11,893 nt of DNA from Treponema sp. (GTDB lineage Bacteria; Spirochaetota; Spirochaetia; Treponematales; Breznakiellaceae), in the NCBI GenBank assembly GCA_031266635.1, contig JAISAN010000222.1:1-11893 (forward strand), written 5' to 3'. Shown piece by piece: positions 7,532-11,893 of the stretch. The notes under the pieces are model-generated. The model was not told the origin of the DNA and did no database searches. It was given only the letters and a program-made list of their open reading frames with translations. The position numbers and the translations under genes are program-made. How positions within the stretch are numbered: the first letter of the stretch is position 1; every line of letters begins with the position of its first letter.

Positions 7532-8370
7532 AAGGTATTTTATCTATTTTTTCAAAAAAGAACGGAGGAGGGGAGATTTTGACAAAGCTTCCCGCCCAAA
7601 TCAACCGGAAATCCTATCTGTCCCTGGAGCCGGATGAGCAGGAGATGATTCTGGGGGTGATGAAACTTGCGGGCACCACGGTAAAGGAAGTTATGGTTCC
7701 CCGGACGGATACGGTATTTCTTTCCACCGCCGCCTCCAAAGAAGAATTGCTGGCCCGGATTGCCGAAAGTGAACATTCCCGGTTTCCCGTATACCAGGAT
7801 ACCATTGACAATGTGATCGGGATCCTCTATGTAAAGGATGTCCTCAAGTCTCTGGTTCAGGAAGACACCGCCGGGGACAGCGCCTTTGACATTAAGTCCC
7901 TGCTGCGGAAACCTTTTTTCATCCCCGTATCAAAACATATTAACGTGCTCCTCCGGGAACTTCGCCGCCGGCGGGTACATATCGCCGTGGTGGTGGATGA
8001 ATACGGCGGCGTGTCGGGAATTGTCTGCATGGAAGATATTATTGAAGAGATCGTCGGGGACATTCAGGATGAATTTGATCACGAAACCGAAGATATTCTC
8101 AACCTGGGGGAGGGAATATGGCTCTGCGGCGCCAGGGTAAATCTTGAGGACCTGGCCGAGGAGATAGGGGTGGCGTTCCCGGTGGAGCATTTTGACACCC
8201 TGGGGGGCTTTGTTTTTGACCTTTTTGGGAAAATTCCGGTAAAATACGAGAAGGCCGTTTACAACGGAAATGATTTTATTGTTCAGGACATGGACGGCCA
8301 CAAGATTAATACGGTAAAAATCGTAATCAACAATGAACCTCCCCGCCCTGAAGGGCGGGGTATCCTGTAA
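7528..8370 (+). CDS. corC: CorC/TlyC-family CBS-domain protein with altered C-terminal tail
   Basis: A 280-residue soluble protein of the CorC/YbeX/HlyC type: no DUF21 membrane domain, a first CBS motif (about 57-112, MVPRTDTVFL ... HSRFPVYQDTIDNVIGILY), a second CBS motif (about 128-182, HIAVVVDEYGGVSGIVCMED followed by IIEEIVGDIQDEFD), then the CorC_HlyC FAD-like domain (about 195-268). E. coli CorC (YbeX) sits beside ybeZ-ybeY and is tied to Mg2+/Co2+ efflux and ribosome function; treponemal homologues are often named tlyC haemolysin without strong proof. The expected family end is near NTVKIVI (261-267). The last ~11 codons and the stop come from a GC-rich palindrome (8341-8360), giving the tail PPRPEGRGIL. 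ATG 7528 has AAAGG 7 bases upstream and overlaps the ybeY stop. An in-frame TTG at 7579, after a strong GGAGG-type site, could start a form lacking 17 residues. Confidence 0.88.
   Translation: MKGILSIFSKKNGGGEILTKLPAQINRKSYLSLEPDEQEMILGVMKLAGTTVKEVMVPRTDTVFLSTAASKEELLARIAESEHSRFPVYQDTIDNVIGILYVKDVLKSLVQEDTAGDSAFDIKSLLRKPFFIPVSKHINVLLRELRRRRVHIAVVVDEYGGVSGIVCMEDIIEEIVGDIQDEFDHETEDILNLGEGIWLCGARVNLEDLAEEIGVAFPVEHFDTLGGFVFDLFGKIPVKYEKAVYNGNDFIVQDMDGHKINTVKIVINNEPPRPEGRGIL
7564..7575 (+). promoter_or_regulatory. Strong internal Shine-Dalgarno-like site in corC
   Basis: GGAGGAGGGGAG lies just upstream of an in-frame TTG at 7579 (codon 18 of corC). It is a better SD match than the one before the annotated ATG 7528. 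It may drive an alternative, shorter start, or simply encode Gly-Gly-Gly-Glu. I keep ATG 7528 because it overlaps ybeY in the ATGA manner seen elsewhere in the operon. Confidence 0.35.
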
Positions 8371-8394
8371 GCGTTGCATCGTTTTACGAGGTTC
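8335..8394. repeat. Palindromic unit fused to the corC 3' end
   Basis: An 8-bp perfect GC hairpin CCCCGCCC-TGAA-GGGCGGGG (8341-8360) is followed by TATC. It sits inside a wider inverted repeat, GAACCTC (8335-8341) against GAGGTTC (8388-8394). There is no downstream T run, so it is not a classical intrinsic terminator, though the stem could still stall polymerase or protect mRNA. GC palindromes of this style are common as REP-like units or as ends of IS200/IS605-type elements; that link is inference. Confidence 0.6.
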
Positions 8395-8417
8395 GTTCTG
8401 TAAGGAAATTATTAACT

Positions 8418-8488
8418 GTGGGGTCTGCTACCATTTTTTGTTGGTGTTACCAATTCTAACCGCCTAAAGGGCGGGTATCAGACCCCAC
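8418..8488. repeat. Nested inverted repeat in the corC-TPR gap
   Basis: Positions 8418-8432 and 8474-8488 are inverted copies of each other with one mismatch in 15 (outer part GTGGGGTCTG / CAGACCCCAC). Between them lie two small hairpins: TTGGT-GTT-ACCAA (8441-8453) and CCGCC-TAAAG-GGCGG (8460-8474, sharing its last base with the outer stem). A T6 run (8434-8439) sits inside the loop. The layout suggests either a structured RNA or DNA element or a small mobile-element remnant. Confidence 0.6.
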
Positions 8489-8555
8489 GGCGAATGAAGC
8501 TCCCTCGTCCTGAAATCCTGTCTGCCGGGGTCTTGGGGGGAGGAGCGTTGGGAAG

Positions 8556-8562
8556 AGAGGAG
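8556..8562 (+). promoter_or_regulatory. Ribosome binding site for the TPR gene
   Basis: AGAGGAG lies 5 bases before the GTG at 8568 and is the main reason for choosing that start. The later in-frame ATG at 8667 has GGAGG directly abutting it (8662-8666), too close for normal initiation, although it begins exactly at a compact signal peptide. Confidence 0.55.
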
Positions 8563-8567
8563 CGGGA

Positions 8568-10652
8568 GTGAAAAAAAATACCGGTACAGGCCAGGGTGGT
8601 CCGGGAACAGGGACCGGCGGGTCTCCTGTATGCGCGGCGGCCTTTGAAACGCGGGCCCGGCGGAGGATGAAGCCCCTTGTTTTCCGGCCCTTTGTTCTTG
8701 TGGTTTGCGCTGCCCTGGTCCTTTCGGGCCGGCTTGAAGCCCAAACGCCGGGGGCGGCCTTTTATTATAACCAGGGCCGTTCCTCTATGGTGTCGGAGGA
8801 CTGGTATGCCGCGGCGGAGGCGTTTATCGAAGCCCTCAGGATAAACCCCGCCCACGCGGAGGCCGCCGCCGCCCTGGCGGAATGTTATTACGAGCTGGGG
8901 GAATTTGACGAAGCCCTGGCCTGGGTGCGGAAGGCCCGTTCCCTGGCCAGGGGCAATATGGCCCTGGCCAACCTTGAAGCTTTTACCCTCATCGCCCTGG
9001 GCCAGTTGGACGCCGCTTCGGGGGTGATTGGAGAAGTCCTGGCCCGGGAGCCCTATAACCGGGAAGCCCTCTTTGCCGCCGGAGAACTGGACATCAGCCG
9101 GGGCCGCTCCTCCGAAGCCCTGCTCCGTTACCGGGAGGCGGTTCGCCGTTACCCCGACGACCGGCGGCTCCTCATCTCCCTGGCCCTGGTCTCCGGTTCC
9201 CTGGGGGACATGGAAACCGCGGAAACCTATATCAACCGGGCCCTGGTTCAACACGCCGAAGATTACCGGGTCTACTATTACGCCGCGTACCTGGGTTTTA
9301 TGGCGGGCCGGGTAAACGAGGCCATAGAGTATGCCCTCAGGGCGCTTCATTTCCGGCCCGGCTATGCCCCGGCCCGGACGCTCCTGGCAAAGCTCCGTTA
9401 CCAGGCGGGACAATACGAAGAGGCTGCCCGGCTTGCCGCTGAATCTATCGCGGCGAACCGGGAAGACGCCGGGGCCTGGTATCTCAGGGGGCTTTCTTAT
9501 ATCAGAATGAACCGTCCCGCGGAGGCGCTTGGCATTCTTTCCAGCGCCGCCCAGATCCGGGGGGACGATGAATTTATCCGTACCGGTCTGGAGGATCTGA
9601 TTATCAGCGTTACCAGCCTGGAAGATCCCCAGCGGGCGCAATGGGCTTCCTGGCATTTTAACCGGGCCCGGGATTTTCGGACCCGGAACCTTATTGGGGA
9701 GGCCCTTTTTGAATACCGCCGGGGGCTTCGGCTTTACCCCTATGCCCGGGACCGGCGGGAGTACGCCGAACTGCTTCGCCTCCAGGGGTATCCGGCCCGG
9801 TATCTTGAGGAGCTGCGGTTCATCCAGGACCTGGGTATGGGAGACCGGAGCCTGGGGGACGCGGTGGAAGCTTACGATTCCCTTCTTTCGGAAGCGCTCT
9901 ACCGGCAATGGCAGGTAAATCCCGTGGATGTGGTCAAACGGCACTGGAAAACGGCGGTTTTTTCCCTGGCTTCCCAGTCGAGTTTGTACCATGCCGACGC
10001 GGGGGCCGCCGCCGCCGCTTACGCGAAGGAACTGTTGATCCATGACCGGAATATCGAAGCCCTGGATCTGGAACTCAGGCAGCCGTCGTTTTCCGCAGGG
10101 TTCCGGGCCGCCAGAGAAGGGGGGGCGGATTATTTCCTGATTATTTCAGTCGCTGAAAATGAACGGGATATTTCCCTCAAGGGCGAACTTTTTGTGGGGC
10201 GGACCGGTTCTTCGGCAGGGGTTTTTTATACCTACCGGACCGGCCAGGATCGCCTGCGGAATGCCGCCCGGGGAATTGTGGAACAGCTTGCCGCCTCCTT
10301 CCCCTTCCGGGGGGAACTGATTGTCCGGCGTCAGTCCCAGGGTTTGATAAACAAGGGCCGGGTTGACGGGGTAAAAGACGGGGACGTATATGATGTGGTC
10401 AGAAAAGGACGGCCCCTTGTTCTCAGCGAGGGGATTGGGCTGTCCTATACCACCGATGATTTAGTGGGAAAAATAAGCATTGACAAGGCCGGTGAAGAGG
10501 TCTCCTCCGGGGTTTTAAGCCGGAACGGTTTTTTTGACCGTATTACCGAAGGGGATGAAATAATCCTCCAGGCCCGGAAGGATGAAACGGCCTTCTCCGC
10601 CGAACAGGGGATCAACCCGGAACTGAGGGCTTTACTGCGGACTTTGCGTTAG
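8568..10652 (+). CDS. Exported TPR protein with FlgT/TolB-like C-terminal region
   Basis: A 694-residue protein. From the GTG start there is a 33-residue Gly/Thr/Arg-rich leader, then a signal-peptide core (PLVFRPFVLVVCAALVLSG, 36-54) with likely cleavage near LEAQ; a start at ATG 8667 would give a standard signal peptide. Residues ~62-395 carry about eight TPR units (for example 62-95, 96-129, 165-198, 233-266, 267-298, 301-334, 362-393). Residues ~500-580 (GADYFLIISVAENERDISLKG...) resemble the TolB/FlgT type of alpha/beta domain, and 582-668 (LINKGRVDGVKDGDVYDVVR...ITEGDEIIL) resemble the small beta-barrel at the FlgT C-terminus. I infer a periplasmic scaffold, possibly for the envelope or periplasmic flagella; partner unknown. 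It resembles the TPR protein beside tlyC in T. pallidum, from memory. It is separated from corC by 197 bp, so may have its own promoter, but I see no convincing -35/-10 pair. Confidence 0.8.
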   Translation: MKKNTGTGQGGPGTGTGGSPVCAAAFETRARRRMKPLVFRPFVLVVCAALVLSGRLEAQTPGAAFYYNQGRSSMVSEDWYAAAEAFIEALRINPAHAEAAAALAECYYELGEFDEALAWVRKARSLARGNMALANLEAFTLIALGQLDAASGVIGEVLAREPYNREALFAAGELDISRGRSSEALLRYREAVRRYPDDRRLLISLALVSGSLGDMETAETYINRALVQHAEDYRVYYYAAYLGFMAGRVNEAIEYALRALHFRPGYAPARTLLAKLRYQAGQYEEAARLAAESIAANREDAGAWYLRGLSYIRMNRPAEALGILSSAAQIRGDDEFIRTGLEDLIISVTSLEDPQRAQWASWHFNRARDFRTRNLIGEALFEYRRGLRLYPYARDRREYAELLRLQGYPARYLEELRFIQDLGMGDRSLGDAVEAYDSLLSEALYRQWQVNPVDVVKRHWKTAVFSLASQSSLYHADAGAAAAAYAKELLIHDRNIEALDLELRQPSFSAGFRAAREGGADYFLIISVAENERDISLKGELFVGRTGSSAGVFYTYRTGQDRLRNAARGIVEQLAASFPFRGELIVRRQSQGLINKGRVDGVKDGDVYDVVRKGRPLVLSEGIGLSYTTDDLVGKISIDKAGEEVSSGVLSRNGFFDRITEGDEIILQARKDETAFSAEQGINPELRALLRTLR

Positions 10653-10669
10653 TGCCCGCTCATCGCGGC

Positions 10670-11893
10670 TCACCGGATCATGACGGCCAGTATGGCGTTA
10701 ATCCATTCTTTGGTTTCTTCCGGGTATTGGGTTTGAACCATAAGAAATTCGATGAGCGCTTCCCGGTTATTGCCGGAAAAATAATAGGTCTGCCCCAGAT
10801 AAAACCGGGCCCGGGCCTCGGAAGGGCCTGAGCGGGGAAGGGAAAGGTAGCGGAGCAGTTCCGCCTGGGCGTTTTGCCAGTCCCGTTTTACAAAAGGCCC
10901 CTGGACAATATGCCGGAGCTGGGCTTCTTCCCCCCCCGCCGGAGCCTCAAGATCCCGGCTGAAGGCCCGGGGTTTTTTCAGGGCCGGGGGATTGGTTTTT
11001 ACCCGGGGAATGGATGCCACCGCCTTGGCCGCGTCGGGCCCCAGGGGGCTTTGGGAGGGGGATTCCGAATACCGGTCGCTCCCGGGTACGGCCTTGTTGA
11101 TCGATATGAGGGGCAGGGGCATGGAACGGATTGCCTGTTGGGAACCGGGCAGGCCGGCCCTGCCGGCGCCGGAGGGTATTTCCACCGGCTGGATCGTGGC
11201 GTTATGGCCGGGGTAGATTCCCACGTTCCCCCGGATCAATTCGTCCTCAAAAATAACCGCATAATAATACGGAATTCCCGGAACCGGGTAATCGGTAAAG
11301 GGTACTATAAGCCCTGACTGGACAATAACCGCCCGCAGGAGATCCGCCGTATTTTGCAGGGGCTGGACACTCCGGTAGAGAACCGTATTTTTCCCCTGGT
11401 TCGCCACCCGGTAGGAGATAATAACCCCTTCCCCCGCCACCCTGGCTTCAAGGCCGAAGATCCCCGACTCCACGGGACGCAGGTTTTGCTCCGAGGCGGT
11501 AAGCGGCAGAACTTCTTCCGGGCCGTTGGTGCTTACCAAAATAGTATTGGTATAGGGGATAAAAATATCGTACCGTGTTCCCTGTTCATCACTGGCGGCG
11601 ACAAAATAATAAACCGTTCCGGCCCCTTCGGTTTCATCAATGTACGACTGCGCCCCGTAAGGTACTTCAACGGGCCTGATATTCCCCGGAACCGGCCCCG
11701 GCTCCAGGGGCCGGAGCGACCGGAATATATATACCGCCCCCCGGACATCCGGGGAATCCTGCCAACTGAGCCGCACCAGGTTGTTTTTTACTTCCACCGA
11801 AAGATGGGAAATAAAGGGGGCAAAAATAAGATCCTCCGAATCTGTCTGGGAAAAAACAGCAAAAGGAGAAAACAGGCCCGCGAAAAACAGCGG
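10670..11893 (-). CDS. Exported FN3-repeat protein with TPR-like C-terminus (partial, 5' end outside window)
   Basis: The frame stays open from the TGA at 10670-10672 to the window edge, giving 407 visible residues, so the true start lies beyond 11893. A GTG at 11797 is not the start: the 32 codons before it encode a signal-peptide end (PLFFAGLFSPFAVFSQ), then mature sequence. Visible residues ~35-115 and ~145-232 are two fibronectin-III-like domains with parallel features (VYIFRSLRPLE...VYYFVAASDE; VLYRSVQPLQ...PYYYAVIFED). A Pro/Ser-rich linker follows (~233-320), then a helical TPR-like segment (~325-405, ARFYLGQTYYFSGNNREALI). This suggests a periplasmic or surface protein mediating protein contacts; I do not recognise a named family. 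It converges on the TPR gene with a 17-bp gap and no clear terminator. The TPR-like ending may hint at a related job to the neighbour. Confidence 0.75.
   Translation of the reverse strand, partial: PLFFAGLFSPFAVFSQTDSEDLIFAPFISHLSVEVKNNLVRLSWQDSPDVRGAVYIFRSLRPLEPGPVPGNIRPVEVPYGAQSYIDETEGAGTVYYFVAASDEQGTRYDIFIPYTNTILVSTNGPEEVLPLTASEQNLRPVESGIFGLEARVAGEGVIISYRVANQGKNTVLYRSVQPLQNTADLLRAVIVQSGLIVPFTDYPVPGIPYYYAVIFEDELIRGNVGIYPGHNATIQPVEIPSGAGRAGLPGSQQAIRSMPLPLISINKAVPGSDRYSESPSQSPLGPDAAKAVASIPRVKTNPPALKKPRAFSRDLEAPAGGEEAQLRHIVQGPFVKRDWQNAQAELLRYLSLPRSGPSEARARFYLGQTYYFSGNNREALIEFLMVQTQYPEETKEWINAILAVMIR

Larger units (their letters stand above)
8335..8488. mobile_element. Possible small non-autonomous element or REP pair
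   Basis: Two imperfect direct repeats (8343-8364 and 8460-8479) share the form CCGCC..T.AAGGGCGGG.TATC, differ by two extra bases and one substitution, and flank about 95 bp without coding capacity. Each repeat is itself palindromic. Subterminal hairpins, no terminal inverted repeats of the DDE type and no transposase would fit a non-autonomous IS200/IS605-like or REP/BIME-like element inserted at the end of corC. No target-site duplication can be defined, so this is a hypothesis. Confidence 0.3.

Noticed and set aside
8335..8488. CRISPR array
   Set aside because: Only two imperfect palindromic repeats about 95 bp apart, no regular spacers and no cas gene in the window.
8371..8567. Promoter for the TPR gene
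   Set aside because: Candidate boxes such as TTGCAT (8374-8379) with CTGTAA (8398-8403) match the consensus poorly; nothing convincing enough to annotate.
8478..10043. 521-codon open frame on the - strand across the TPR gene
   Set aside because: It is Gly/Pro/Arg-rich low-complexity translation with no domain, lies wholly antisense to a TPR gene with clear repeats, and follows from the GC-rich codon bias of the + strand gene.
10656..10668. Hairpin CCGC-TCATC-GCGG in the convergent 17-bp gap
   Set aside because: Only a 4-bp stem and no T tract on either strand; too weak to call a bidirectional terminator.
11795..11797. GTG start for the - strand FN3 gene
   Set aside because: The frame is open upstream to the window edge and encodes a signal-peptide-like segment, so the gene starts outside the window.

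Overview
The window looks like a stretch of a spirochaete chromosome, most likely Treponema or a close relative of the termite-gut kind. Three things point that way. The run uvrA followed directly by an lptD/OstA-like gene matches the Treponema pallidum order TP0514-TP0515 (recalled, not searched). A tlyC/corC-like gene followed by a large exported TPR protein also resembles the T. pallidum neighbourhood around TP0648-TP0651. The DNA is GC-rich and heavily biased to CGG/CCC/GGG codons, which generates many long spurious ORFs on the opposite strand. The assignment rests on gene order and protein style only.

Layout. (1) Positions 2-8370 hold a tightly packed + strand gene train, probably one operon: the 3' end of uvrA, an lptD-like outer-membrane protein gene, a possible 29-codon ORF, a phoH/ybeZ-like ATPase gene, a seven-transmembrane HD phosphodiesterase gene of the PgpH type, ybeY, and a corC/ybeX-like CBS-domain gene. 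Junctions overlap (ATGA at uvrA/lptD, pgpH/ybeY and ybeY/corC; TAATG after lptD; 23 bases between phoH and pgpH). (2) Positions 8371-8567 are the only sizeable intergenic gap. It contains nested inverted repeats and a pair of near-identical palindromic direct repeats. The first palindrome lies inside the corC reading frame and supplies its last codons and stop. (3) Positions 8568-10652 encode an exported TPR protein with a FlgT/TolB-like C-terminal half. (4) A convergent - strand gene, cut by the right edge of the window, encodes an exported protein with two fibronectin-III-like domains and a C-terminal TPR-like segment.

How the genes fit together. phoH-ybeY-corC is the same trio as E. coli ybeZ-ybeY-ybeX, linked to rRNA maturation and ribosome quality control. 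In Firmicutes and spirochaetes a PgpH-type HD protein, a cyclic-di-AMP phosphodiesterase, is commonly inserted between phoH and ybeY, as here. The two flanking proteins and LptD are envelope proteins. Most of the window is conserved core genome. I do not see a convincing new multi-gene system. The parts that deserve a second look are the repeat-bearing gap and its intrusion into corC, a SAP-like helix-extension-helix motif in the periplasmic part of the LptD-like protein, and the small ORF between lptD and phoH.
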